DNA of 64,000 nt from Spongilla lacustris (lineage: Eukaryota > Porifera > Demospongiae > Spongillida > Spongillidae), in NCBI GenBank assembly GCA_949361645.1, contig OX442433.1, positions 1,036,718 to 1,100,717 of the forward strand. The letters are read 5' to 3'. Shown one piece after another: positions 12,503 through 40,940 of this stretch. Made by a program: the position numbers and the translations under genes. The notes under the pieces are model-generated. The model was not told the origin of the DNA and did not search any database. It saw nothing but the letters and a program-made list of their open reading frames with translations. How positions within the stretch are numbered: the stretch's first letter is position 1; every line of letters starts with the position of its first letter.

Positions 12503-14369
12503 CACACCTGAGTTATAACACAGATTGTTTGAAGCAGCTGGAGAATCATTTTGACCGGAGGACTGCGGTCTGCCCTCCACCTCGCAATAGGGTTGCTGAT
12601 GTGGTAAAACATGTTTGTTTTCAGCTCCAATTCATTGTTACTTAGCATCTGAATGTCAGCTCTTGAACGAAGCTTCACCAGTTTTCTCTGCTTTTGTTCA
12701 CCTAGTGGAGCTGTATATGTCCCATAGCCTGGGGAGGAGGAATACTTATGGCCATACTGGGGAGGGGGAATGCGCACAATCGAATGGACAATTGACTAAA
12801 TTGGTCGGACATTGTCCGATGACCGGCTGGCATTATACTCCCTGGGTTAGGGTGCACAACTAGTATGATGGGTTAGGGTGCACGACTAGTATGATGGGTT
12901 AGGGTGCACGACTAGTTTGATGGGTTAGGGTGCACGACTAGTATGATGGGTTAGGGTGCACGACTAGTATGATGGGTTAGGGTGCACGACTAGTATGATG
13001 GGTTAGGGTGCACGACTAGTATGATGGGTTAGGGTGCACGACTAGTATGATGGGTTAGGGTGCACGACTAGTATGATGGGTTAGGGTGCACGACTAGTAT
13101 GATGGGTTAGGGTGCACGATTAGTATGATGGGTTAGGGTGCAGAGGAGGAATGAGGTGCATTTTTATATGGTGGGGAGGAGTGGGATGCATAGCGGAGGG
13201 ATATTATCATGTGCCCTTATGGCCATACTGGGGAGGGGGAGGAGGGATATTATCATGTGCCCTTACGGCTATACTGGGGAGGGGGAGGAGGGATATTATC
13301 ATGTGCCCTTATGGCCATACTGGGGAGGGGAGGAGGGATATTATCATGTGCCCTTACAGCTATGCACCTTCTGAGAATTTACTAAGTAAAGCTAAATGGG
13401 GGTAGGAGTGGCTTACGCATCACTGACATTCATGTATGGCTATCGTCATCTTCTTAGATTAATACCACTGATTAATTAACATAACAACCTATCTCACTTT
13501 ACATGCACAAGCTGTTTCGCTTAACATGCACAAGCTATATCACTATCAGACTAGACTCAGATTCTTAACTAAGTAGGTCTCTCCCTTGTGGCCCAGCACT
13601 TCCTTGAATTCCGCTATGGTGACTTAACCAGTGGCGGCCTGGCTACTTTATGGCAGGGGGGGGGGGGGCACACACGAGAACGGCGCCCCCCCCCCCCCCT
13701 CTTGTCTTGTATCCAAACCAGGGGCGAATCCAGGATTTCAGAAAAAGGGGGGGGGGGGGGGAGCTGTCCGCATAAAACTGCGTGCACGTCATAAAGCGGC
13801 AGGTGGGTTGGTGCCCCCCCCCCCCCCCCCCCCTGGCCCCCCCTGACCCCCCCCCCCGGCCAGGCCGCCACTGGACTGCACGCTCCATTTCTATGCTAAT
13901 TGCTAGCGCGCAAAGGAGGCATGCTACCCACTACTTTTCAGCCCCTCCTCAAGGAGGTACATGCAGCAGAGCTATGAATGCAAAGCGATGTAAGAAAAAC
14001 CTTTACTAAGCTTAATTCTCCGCAGTTGTTTCTACATGTACATGCATGGTTCTGGTTTAAATTAAGCTAGGCCTATATCCTTTGTTCAAATTGCGGAACA
14101 AGTGTTTTTTAAACCCCGAAGTTATTAATGCACATATCTACATTTAGGTTTGGTGCAAACAGTCAAAGTAACAGACTATCCGAACATTTCCAGGTCTTGA
14201 TAGCATAATTAAAATAAGCCTATAGCTTACTTTTCCCTCCTGTGACCACGAACTTGCTTACACCATTCTTCACTAATACTTCTACATCTCCATTTTCTGA
14301 CGATGCGTCTTCGCTATTTCCGCTCTGACGCTTCTTCGTGGAGGACTTGACGTCGTTACTTGCCATCAT
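5155..14369 (-). CDS. MCOLN: Mucolipin (TRPML) endolysosomal cation channel, complete
   Basis: There are thirteen exons: 14231-14369, 12508-12710, 9543-9755, 9300-9456, 9119-9200, 8509-8596, 7558-7657, 7258-7376, 6688-7005, 6097-6219, 5669-5881, 5307-5407 and 5155-5245. All phases join, giving 648 aa (human TRPML1 is 580). Order: basic Ser-rich N-terminus; the pre-S1 segment and S1; a long luminal domain with paired Cys; S2 (exon 7258-7376); S3-S4 (6688-7005, with the family-like ISYFEQFN end); S5 (6097-6219, CGWVVLEPFHYK); pore with LNGDD and S6 (5669-5881); a short cytoplasmic tail ending HYY. Known role of the family: PI(3,5)P2-gated cation release from late endosomes and lysosomes. The start is the first of two adjacent ATGs at 14369. 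An out-of-frame ATG lies 22 nt upstream. It is divergent from SPT16. Introns hold minisatellites and several hairpin elements. Confidence 0.93.
5934..6061. repeat. 20-bp minisatellite in mucolipin intron
   Basis: About six copies of GGAGTAGGGGGAACATGTAT lie between the S5 exon (6097-6219) and the pore exon (5669-5881). Confidence 0.95.
8893..9060. repeat. Pyrimidine minisatellite in mucolipin intron
   Basis: Tandem 20-bp units of the type CCTCCTTCCCTTCCCATCTT, about eight copies, lie just downstream (gene sense) of the exon at 9119-9200. Confidence 0.95.
9823..9955. mobile_element. 115-bp MITE with 9-bp target duplication
   Basis: An inverted repeat (9832-9946) with ends TAGTCTTGCAAGCCA and TGGCTTGCGAGACTA folds into one long hairpin. 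It is flanked on both sides by the exact 9-mer TTCTATGTA (9823-9831 and 9947-9955). A 9-bp duplication fits Mutator-like families. There is no coding capacity, so it is non-autonomous. It lies in the intron between the second and third mucolipin exons. Confidence 0.9.
10150..10285. repeat. 16-bp minisatellite, block 1
   Basis: Imperfect tandem copies of GGGGACCAGAGAGCAT, with a GGGCCATCACACACAT variant. The same unit recurs at 12028-12313. Confidence 0.95.
12028..12313. repeat. 16-bp minisatellite, block 2
   Basis: About 15 copies of GGGGACCAGAGAGCAT with the same GGGCCATCACACACAT variants as block 1, about 1.8 kb away in the same intron. The shared variants mean one array was copied from the other. 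Confidence 0.95.
12353..12500. repeat. (CA)n microsatellite abutting a mucolipin 5' splice site
   Basis: About 148 bp of CA repeats begins within 10 bases of the donor of exon 12508-12710. On the gene strand the intron starts GTGTGTTAG and then continues as (TG)n. Confidence 0.95.
12843..13141. repeat. 26-bp minisatellite with internal TTAGGG
   Basis: Roughly a dozen near-identical copies of a unit containing GATGGGTTAGGGTGCACGAC. Each unit carries GGGTTAGGGT, a short match to the metazoan telomere repeat. It lies in mucolipin intron 1. Confidence 0.95.
13191..13365. repeat. 44-45-bp minisatellite, four copies
   Basis: Units contain TATCATGTGCCCTTA, then GGCCATACTGGGGAGG, then GGAGGGATAT. 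A related GGCCATACTGGGGAGG piece is also present at 12750-12770 near the second mucolipin exon. Confidence 0.9.
13621..13881. mobile_element. hAT-like MITE with poly-G/C core
   Basis: The element 13629-13873 has terminal inverted repeats CAGTGGCGGCCTGGC / GCCAGGCCGCCACTG. Flanking octamers GACTTAAC and GACTGCAC match at six of eight positions, which fits an old 8-bp target duplication. The interior has several poly-G/C runs and a second CAGGGGCGAATCCAGG-type end near 13720, so another element may be nested. Confidence 0.8.
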
Positions 14370-14391
14370 TGCCAACTGCTGCTTCAGCCAT
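14356..14391 (-). promoter_or_regulatory. Upstream ORF overlapping the mucolipin start codon
   Basis: An ATG at 14391 opens a 12-codon frame (including stop) that ends at 14356. It therefore spans the mucolipin ATG at 14369 in another frame. If transcription starts upstream of it, this overlapping uORF would lower initiation at the main start. Confidence 0.6.
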
Positions 14392-14541
14392 TATTAATTC
14401 GTTGTTATTACAATTAGTATATATACTAGCTATACTACTAGAGTATAATTTTAATAATTAATCACTATACTTGCATATGGCGGGAAAGAGGCCTATCTGT
14501 TCAAGGCAAACGCAGTAAAAAAAATTCCCCGCAGTTCAGAT
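14370..14541. promoter_or_regulatory. Divergent promoter, mucolipin / SPT16
   Basis: Only 172 bp separates the two start codons. It is AT-rich with one GC-rich island holding GGCGGGAAA (14479-14487), which matches the E2F consensus and lies just before SPT16. I assign the region as a shared promoter from gene positions; transcription starts were not observed. Confidence 0.75.
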
Positions 14542-32639
<18,098 letters not shown>

Positions 32640-32868
32640 TGGATGGTGTAGGAGCCTCTCTCTCCTCAGAAGACTGTTGTATCTCATGTTCCTTGCAAAC
32701 ACACACATCACATCTATGTTGTACACGTGCAGTTACATGCCTATTATATGCACTAATTATTACTGTACGCGTTGCCCATGGTTGCATGCCCTATAATTAT
32801 GTTACCTAACTCTATGGTTTGGAGCCAGTACAGTTTGTGTTTGCTAATTATGCCGATTATGGTACACT

Positions 32869-32874
32869 AATAAA
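32869..32874 (+). terminator. Polyadenylation signal of SPT16
   Basis: AATAAA lies 230 bp after the SPT16 stop codon in an AT-rich 3' UTR. The UTR sequence upstream (around 32700-32780) is also found in the pseudogene copy near 46.3 kb, which supports it as transcribed-end DNA. Confidence 0.75.
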
Positions 32875-33659
32875 TTTTAATCAAATACAATTGGGCGCCG
32901 GGCATCTGTTGAATACAAAGACAGACTACGGAACTGCAGTGCATGTATTGATAATGGCAGCTTGCTAACATTGGCTCCAACCAGTGTATAGGTGTGAAAC
33001 TTCACTGAAAGAACCACTGCAATCGAACAATGACGACTCTTCCATCTCTTCCGGTCAGAGTACGAGTGAATTATTGAAGGACCTGTTCGAGAGACCAGCT
33101 ACTGTTCACTGATATTGGATAGTATAATACTATTGACAGCTAAATAAATTTGGTTCTTTTACTATTTCACCCAGCTGGCTTTCCTTTCGCATATATTGAT
33201 ATAATGGGCATGGTTAGTGTTAGTGGTACGCCTACGAGTCGTAATAATAGTCCCGTCCCGCGGATAGATCCACAGCAGCGAATGGTTGCATCATAGATAA
33301 TAGAATAATTACATTAATAATCATTAAAGTTTCAACTTACGGTTTCCGCAGCCAATCGATCTAATGCGAATAAAATTGCAAAAAACGGTAACTAGAACTA
33401 GTCCTCTTATTAGAATTAGCTTCACGCATCCATTAGCCTCGAGTGGCGCACTGCATTTCGTTCCGCGCAAAAGATGCTTCTTTTTAGGCGGGAAAAGTAG
33501 CATAAAATCACGACTGTGTAGCTTTTTTTCCGCCCTTATAAGTGCCGTCGGTAAAAAAAACAGCTTATAGTGGTATCTTTGCCAGATAAGAATATGTTTT
33601 CAGTCCGTGGTGCCGCGTCTCCTACGCCCTGCTATAATCTTTATAACACCCATACCCAA

Positions 33660-33960
33660 ATTATGAATAACGCGCACCACAAGAATGGAAGTGCAGCACT
33701 AGATGATCTGTGCCGAGTGTGCGGGTGCAAATTGCACAGAGGGATCAAAGCAAAGGGGAGAGCAGTAGAACCAGAGCCACCATACAGCTGTATCTCCTAT
33801 GCTGACAAGTTTCTTGTGGCTTTTAACGTAAACAGTCTTGTTGATACACCTGAGATCCACCCCCACCTTTTGCTTAACTAAAGCTCACGTGTTCTTGTGG
33901 CAAAAGAGCTGAAGAATCACTTCAAGTGCTATGTTCAGCTACACATGCACTTGTAAGGTA
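33660..33960 (+). pseudogene. RAG1 N-terminal zinc-domain-like fragment, frameshifted
   Basis: An open frame from about 33570 to 33881 contains LCRVCG (about 33707-33724) and, about 50 codons on, EIHPHLL. The pattern LCR.CG ... F.V......IHP..FC is that of the N-terminal zinc-binding dimerisation region of RAG1 and of related proteins in invertebrate transposons. In this copy the expected FC follows only after a +1 shift at the five-C run 33860-33864 (reading TFCLTKA), then a stop. No catalytic core was found nearby. It may be a relic of a transposon or domesticated gene, or intact with a sequencing error in the C-run. It lies downstream of SPT16. Confidence 0.5.
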
Positions 33961-34079
33961 TGCAAATGGTTTCTTTTAAGTATCCCTCACTCTATGCAAC
34001 TTCATATGGGTACAGCAACAGATGGCACAGTTCACCACAGACCATCATAAAACTGAAATGATCACCCCACGAGCCTGGA

Positions 34080-35640
34080 TGAGTGTACATAGGGGCATTG
34101 GATCAGTGTGTGTGCATGGGGGGCATTGGATCGGTGTGTGTGCATGGGGGGCATTGGATGGGTGTACATGGCCATTGGGGGGCATTGGATGAGTGTACAT
34201 AGGGGCTTTGGATTGGGTGTACATGGGGGGACATTGAATGGGTGTACATGGGGACATTGGATGGGTGTACATCGGGGCATTGGATGGGTGTACATCGGGG
34301 GCATTGGATGGGTGTACATGGGGGGGGGGGGGGGGGCATTGGATGGGTGTACATGGAGGGCATTGGATGGGTGTACATGGGGGGCATTGGAAGGGTGTAC
34401 ATGGAGGGCATTGGATGGTGTACATGGGAGGCATTGGATGGGTGTACATGGGGGCATTGGATGGGTGTACATGGGGGGCATTGGATGGTGTACATGGGGG
34501 ACATTGGATGGGTGTACATGGAGGGCATTGGAGGAGGGCATTGGATGGGTGTACATTGGGGACATTGGATGGGTGTACATGGGGACATTGGATGGGTGTA
34601 CGTCGGGAGATTGGATGGGTGTACATGGAGGGCATTGGATGGGTGTACATTGGGGACATTGGATGGGTGTACATGGGGACATTGGATGGGTGTACGTCGG
34701 AAGATTGGATGGGTGTACATGGAGGGCATTAGATGGTGTACACGGGGGCATTGGAAGGGTGTACATGGGGGCATTGGATGGGTGTGCATGGAAGGCATTG
34801 GATGGGTGTACATGGGGGACATTGGATGGGTGTACATTGGGGACATTGGATGGGTGTACATGGGGGCATAGGATGGGTGTACATGGGGGACATTGGATGG
34901 GTGTACATGGGGGCATTGGATGGGTGTACATGGGGGCATTGGATGGGTGTACATGGGGGCATTGGATGGGTGTACATGGGGGGCATTGGATGGGTGTACA
35001 TGGGGGCATTGGATGGGTGTACATGGGGGGCATTGGATGGGTGTACATGGGGGCATTGGATGGGTGTACATGGGGGCATAGGATGGGTGTACATGGGGGA
35101 CATTGGATGGGTGTACATGGGGGCATTGGATGGGTGTACATGGGGGCATAGGATGGGTGTACATGGAGGGCATTGGATGGGTGTACATGGGGGACATTGG
35201 ATGGGTGTACATGGGGACATTGGATGGGTGTACATGGGGGACATTGGATGGGTGTACATGGGGACATTGGATGGGTGTACGTCGGGGGCATTGGATGGGT
35301 GTACATGGTGTACATGGGGGCATTGGAAGGGTGTACATGGGGGGCATTGGATGGGTGTACATGGGGGACATTGGATGGCTGCACATGGAGGGCATTGGAT
35401 GGGTGTACATGGGGGGATTGGATGGGTATACATGGGGGACATTGGATGGGTGTACATGGGGGGCATTGGATGGGTGTACATGGGGGCATTGGATGTGTGT
35501 GCATGACCCATATGGGGCATTGGATGGGTGTGTGTGATGGGGGACATTGGATGGGTGTGCATTGGTGGCATTGGATGGGTGTGCATGGGGGGCATTGGAT
35601 GGGTGTGCATGGGGGGCATTGGATGGGTGTACATATGGCC
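34080..35640. repeat. 1.5-kb minisatellite, 23-24-bp unit
   Basis: Roughly 60 or more copies of GGATGGGTGTACATGGGGGCATT with small variants (GACATT, GAGGGCATT) and a few longer composite units. Several frames stay open for hundreds of codons on both strands because the unit has no stop. It ends at about 35640 in non-repetitive DNA (35640-36478) where I see no gene except the promoter of the next one. Confidence 0.97.
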
Positions 35641-36478
35641 AACTTCATGGACCATGGTTCCAGTAAAACCCCAGCAGGCCTCGTTTCCAATACCACAGGC
35701 CTTGGCTCCACTCAGACCACATTGCTTGAATACCATATGCAACAATGGATAGGCCAAGAGCACTATACATGTATGCAGGATGCTGTCTTGTGGGAGAACG
35801 GCCCGGGCTGTGTCTTTTCATAACAGCCTTGGTAAGGTTGGGTTCATCCCTGGCCCCGTTGCAGGAGGGTTTCACCTAGTATGCATCCAGAGAGCAATCT
35901 GGCTAAGATCCATCTTTACCAATGCATAGAAAAATAGCCAATACACTATACAGAATATGGCGTAGCGGGTGATAGCGCTAAAAATAACAATATTCTGAAG
36001 GCTCACAACTTCTAGTAGAATACGCGGCACCACGAGATGACATTGGAAAATATAGAAACAACCTACCGGCTTTACACTGTTAAAATTTGAAGATACTTTA
36101 TAAGGGCGGAAACTTTACCAGGGCAACGTTTATCCTCCTAGGTCGAGAATCACCCCGTGGATTTGCAAGCTAGCGCCACATCCAGGATTGAAAGATAGCG
36201 CCAGAGATGCACATCATTAATACCAGTAGACATTGTAGAAACTGTACATAGACAACGCCGGCACTGTATCGAAACGGTCAGTACAAAAAGGTCCATCCAC
36301 AAGAACAGATGTGTTGCTAGGGTCGTAATTAGGTCCGTTGCTATGAAAAATTTTCGTATCAAGGGGCGTAGCCTTTTTGTCCAAGGTTTCAATGAGCCGT
36401 GACTACATTATATAAAAGGGACAACCCCTGGGGATTTCAAAGAATGCATGTTTACCGGTAACGCAGTAGCAAGGATAT

Positions 36479-37714
36479 ATGGCGTCTTTGTCAAGTTGGT
36501 TCGCAAAGAGCCCATTCAAGGGAAAGGTTAATTGTGCTAATTTGCTTCGAGTGTACGAATATACATTCGGAGGTGCGGATGAGGAGATCAACTGGGACTT
36601 GTACGTGTTGTCTCCGTCCGAGATGTACAAGCATCATTCGCTATATTTTTGCAAAGGGAAAAACACTGGGTTTATTGTGCACATCTTAGCCAGTAATGGA
36701 GAGGCATTCTTAGAAGCTGAACCATTTGATATTCGACGATATCCGAAACTGCAAAAGACATGTCTTGGATCTCCCAGGGCTACTATAAAACAGATCCTGA
36801 CCAGCGCGTATAAAACTATGAAGGAAATGGGATACCACTCTCTCATTGACAATAGCTGTCAAGTGAGTTTTAATTTCTCTGTTGGTAGTCTCGTACCCGG
36901 ACGCATGAATTACCATTCATAAGTCTGCGTACGACTAGAAATTGAGTATAATGTACATGTAGACTACATCGTCATGGAATTATTAATTGGATTGAAGACA
37001 CGGCATAGATAGCTATATCTTTTATTTATTCATTTATTATAACTACATAAATATAATATATGCTCACACGTAATATACAAGATGCATAGCTCGTTTCTAT
37101 TAATAAAAATAGATCTAATGATAATAATAATAATTATTATAGTCTTTTGGTGGTTGGGGCATACCAATTTTCAAGACTCCGGCCAGAATGGTGGCCAACA
37201 GATCAGATCATCCAGTTTCATCAGTGTCTTGTGAGAGCAATGCCTGTGCAATGATTGCAAGGCAACCTCTTGTTTAGTGTCGTTTTTTTTTTTTGTGCGT
37301 ATAGTTTTGTGTGCATGTATACATGTTTTTGTATGTAACCCTTGTATAATAATAACTGGATTTGCCGTTATTAGGCATGTCACAGTTTGTTTTTCTTGAA
37401 ATTGAATAAAGAATGATCTGGTCACTATTGCTCTCACAGGCTGATTAATACATGTATCATGATGTATGACTGATGTATTTATAATAATAGCTCAAGAGGC
37501 ACATACTGTTCTTTTCGTCCAGGATTTTTGCTCAAATCTATCCAAAAAACTGGGCTGCTCAGGATATATGAGTGATGCAACAAAAACAACATTATGGGGA
37601 TTTGGGGCTGGGCTATTGACAGCAGCAGCTGCCTTGGTTGGTGGTGCAGCATATGCATACAGCCAGTCAGGGCAGTCATCTAATGACAGAGAAGAAGAAG
37701 AAGAAGAAGACTAG
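36479..37714 (+). CDS. Small putative NlpC/P60 (LRAT-like) protein with C-terminal hydrophobic segment
   Basis: Two exons, 36479-36862 and 37523-37714, join in phase 0 (CAA|GTGAGT and CGTCCAG|GAT), giving 191 aa. I do not recognise the exact family. Visible features: a His pair in YKHHSLYF near residues 58-65, followed by a GKNTGFIVHILASNG strand-turn-strand; then NSCQDFC near residues 126-132, created by the splice; a glycine/alanine-rich hydrophobic stretch of about 22 residues starting near residue 152; and a very acidic end. An early His and later NxCxxF Cys in this order is the permuted arrangement of LRAT/PLAAT and PPPDE enzymes (thiol acyltransferases, phospholipases or peptidases). 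PLAAT enzymes likewise carry a C-terminal membrane anchor. That assignment is inference. The gene is flanked by repeats, with no partner nearby. Confidence 0.8.
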
Positions 37715-37949
37715 ACATAACAAAGAGAATGAAGAAATAGTATTCTACAGTGATCAGCTGGTAATCATAGAGACTACATATAGCCTTTAATTATGCATTT
37801 CCATATACATTGTAATTAATTGAATGAGGACAGCCATATATAATAGGATTGCCAATGTAACAGAATTTATATGTATACCAGCAATGACTATAAAGTTAGG
37901 GAATATTAATCACTTTATTAAAATTCAATTATTAATCGGTTTCATTCCT

Positions 37950-38870
37950 TTAGGACTCTTTGCATTGGTTCTGCACAAGGCCATTTCTGCCATTGATGCT
38001 GACAATGAACTTATTCTACAGCCCTGGTACTTAGATGATGGAGTGCTGGCCTGTCCTAAGCATGCTGTTCCTTTAATGGCTTGGTCTCTACCTCAGATTC
38101 CATCTCACCAAAGTCAGGCATCAAGTCTCCTCTCTCTAATAAGCTGGTAGTTTGAGTTATAGTAGTTTGTATAACTCAGCTACTCCAGCAAACAAAGCTC
38201 TCCTCCTCTCTGCCTCTGCTTCCTTGGCCACTTCATGGATCTCAGTCCTTTCTATGTGGGAACCTGACATGCACTTTGATCCCAGTGAATTCCACATGGT
38301 GGCTGGTCTTGGACATCACAAAAGCCTCCTGCTGTCTACTCTGTCCTGATATAGCTTTGGGCCCACTGGGCCACCATGCAGTGTCTTGAAGGCAAGGTGG
38401 TGATGTGGTACTCTGCCATAATCAGCTGCATGATGTTTTTGTAGACCTTTGTCATATGGTACACCTTGGGGTGAAAGTTGAAGCAGGTATTGCTCTCACC
38501 CTTGACCTCTCCATGCCTCCCCCTGTTGGTGCTTTAGTCAACAATTGGACTGGTAGTATTACTGCTGTGTTTGGCTTAACAGTAACATTTCCCCTTACAC
38601 CAGTGTCACTTCATGAAGCAAGTGTCACAGCAGGAACAGCTGCACAACTGGCAGAGCAGAGGAAGCACCAGGCTAACGATCCCAAGTGTTGCACGGAACT
38701 ACATCCCTCTTGCTGTGGAGAGCTATGGAAACTGTGGTCTTGAAGCAAGACATGTTTTCTCCCTTTTGGCCTCACCCCTGTCAGTCCTTTTGCCTTCCTT
38801 ACCAAAGTCAAAGATCTTGGTGGATTTGTATGGGAGGCTGAAAGTAGTAGCCTTGGTGCGGTGTAATTAA
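37950..38870 (+). mobile_element. Degraded non-LTR-type retroelement ORF (reverse transcriptase relic)
   Basis: Several short frames together follow one protein: a GLFALVLHKAI segment, then the RT catalytic motif YLDDG (near 38028), later LLSASASLATSWIS, HEASVTAGTAAQ with HQANDPKC, and finally a LYGRL end near 38830. This resembles an RT family common in sponges, cnidarians and lancelets. Frameshifts and stops break it many times, and the stretch between the YLDD box and the LLSAS segment is much too short, so a large part is deleted. Confidence 0.75.
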
Positions 38871-38962
38871 AGTGCTCACCTCTGTAAATCAATAGGAGAT
38901 TATGTTCATTGTCCTAGTTAAGTTTGACAGGATAGTTTAGTTGTTATAATATTATAATTACA

Positions 38963-39780
38963 TGGGACAGTATCCGCGAAAATTTCGTACGTTTTATATC
39001 ATTATAAGATAATAGTGTTACAACGTTTGAATCGCTATATCTTCCGAACGGTAAACATTATTGACATCCTATTTTCAACACTTTATACTACACCATTTCT
39101 CTATGACAAAATACATTTTGGAGTCTTGCACTTGCTCCTTGTCAGCATTGCAACGTTCGATACCCCACCGGGTTCAAACCCGCCATAACTTTCGATAGGA
39201 GCAATCAAATCGCTTCAAATTCGGTTTGTAGGTAGAGAGGTCCTATACCTATCGATTTGTTCTGTTCGTTAATTTTTATATCATCCGTTATGGAGATACA
39301 GTTGAACAAACTACGTGCATTTTTTCCCGCTTGATTCGCGCCAATGATTTGGGCAAATCGCTTCTCGCTCAATGTATGGGGAGGCGGTGGTTATATCATT
39401 GGCGCGAATCAAGCGGGAAAACGCACACGTAGTTTGCTCAACTGTATCTCTGTAACGGATGGCATAAAAATTAACGAACAGAACAAGTAGATAGGTATAG
39501 GACCTCTCTACCTACAAACCGAATTTGAAGCGATTTGATTGCTCCTATCGAAAGTTATGGTGGCTTTGAACCCGGTGGGGTATCGAACGTTGCAATGCTG
39601 GTACGGAGCAACTGCAAGACTCCAAAATGTATTTTGTCATAGAGAAATGGTGTAGTATGAAGTGCTGAAAATAGAATGTCAATAACGCTTAACGTTCGGA
39701 AGATATAGTGATTCAAACGTTATTACACTATTGTTTTATAATGTTATAAAACGTACGAAAGTTTCGCGGATACTGTCCCA
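38963..39780. mobile_element. 818-bp foldback element
   Basis: Two arms of 386 bp (38963-39348 and 39395-39780) are inverted copies with ends TGGGACAGTATCCGCG / CGCGGATACTGTCCCA, around a 46-bp loop. A few mismatches show moderate age. No ORF of note. Flanks are AT-rich with no convincing target duplication. Confidence 0.9.
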
Positions 39781-40868
39781 CATTATGATACATAACTAGC
39801 TGAAAACAAGGTATATTGGTTACAAAATATAATTATAATTATTATAATTTATATATCAGTTACATGCTTGATGTACATGTACAATGTTCCATATTGCTGT
39901 GCATCCTTGGATGTATAAAGTATAAGCTACATGTACTTTCATCTTTCAAAACAAACCCTTTGTTGTTTCATGGTCAGCTGACGGACTCTTACACAGAGAG
40001 GCAAACCATTTTAAGCGTATATATGGGAAAAGTCTTATTGAGAAACAGTTGGTTTTGTCAGAACCAGCATGCAGGCTATCATTTGCAATCCTGGGATCTG
40101 CTAGCCTGTGTTTGTGCATAGGTTTGTGAGGCTTCTAGAGTGAAATGGCGATGTGGTCTAAGGTTCGATGATGGAGAACACACTGAAATTTTAGCATATT
40201 TTCAGTCCTATTTTTCTGTGCATTTCTTTTTTTGTTTTAATGATATGGTATTAACTTAGTGAAAAATAATTTATATATAGTATTCATCATCTTTTCACCT
40301 GTAGCCTATCCCCAAATCGATATAAAAAGTGCATAAAAAAACTGAAAATCCTATCTTATGCTGTAAATACCGGTATTATGTAACGCGTGATCACATCGCT
40401 CAGCCCAGCATATGGTATCCCGGTAACCGCAGAAGTATTAAAAAAAAAATCATAAATGTATAAGGTGTCTGATAAATTACACACAACACTTGCTATATAT
40501 AAAACACACTACAGTTAAGATGGGATTCTACGGAGGATGGCTCTGGCATTCGCTCTTGTTAAGCAAATACTCAAGTTTGCGAAAAGCTCAAAAGATATCT
40601 GTGCCTTTGGCAGAGACTTTTGAATCGCAAGCCTAGCAATGATCTGAGCCAGAAATTTATTAAGTGTCTTAGAAAAAAAAAAAAAGCAATTTAAAATATC
40701 AGTAGGCCTTATGCTAATGTATTTTTAGAAGCGGACTAAAGCGATTATATTTGTCGAAGTGGGAATCTAGCGGGTCAGTCAAGTTGTCAACCTGCATCAT
40801 GGGAGGACGAGAGGCGGGCCCAAACCCTTATTTTGCCAAACTCCTCGGGTGAAAAAATCACCAATCTT

Positions 40869-40940
40869 TGCAGGATTCGAACTCGCTACCCCGTGATTCA
40901 GAACCACTGGATTTAGCGTTGAGCCAAATGACTAGTTATG
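40869..40940 (-). repeat. tRNA-derived relic or SINE head
   Basis: On the minus strand the stretch has an A-box-like TGGCTCAACGC, an anticodon-arm-like GTGG-TTCTGAA-TCAC (loop would read CUG) and a B-box GAGTTCGAATCC. Acceptor-stem pairing is poor and no CCA-type end is visible. So I call it a tRNA pseudogene or the head of a SINE rather than a working tRNA. Confidence 0.55.

Noticed and set aside
33364..33881. Complete new gene at 33.4-33.9 kb
   Set aside because: Only the zinc-type motif is recognisable and it is frameshifted; upstream frame 33364-33570 has no supporting feature.
34062..35711. 549-codon Pro/His-rich frame and its plus-strand counterparts
   Set aside because: Pure 23-24-bp minisatellite open in several frames on both strands; no unique domain.
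33528..36110. Terminal inverted repeats (TTCCGCCCTTATAA and its complement) bounding a transposon with the RAG1-like fragment
   Set aside because: Only about 14-15 bases match and similarity does not extend outward or inward; could be chance or a shared promoter motif.
40869..40940. Functional tRNA-Gln gene
   Set aside because: A and B boxes and an anticodon-like loop are visible, but the acceptor stem does not pair, so it is listed as a relic.
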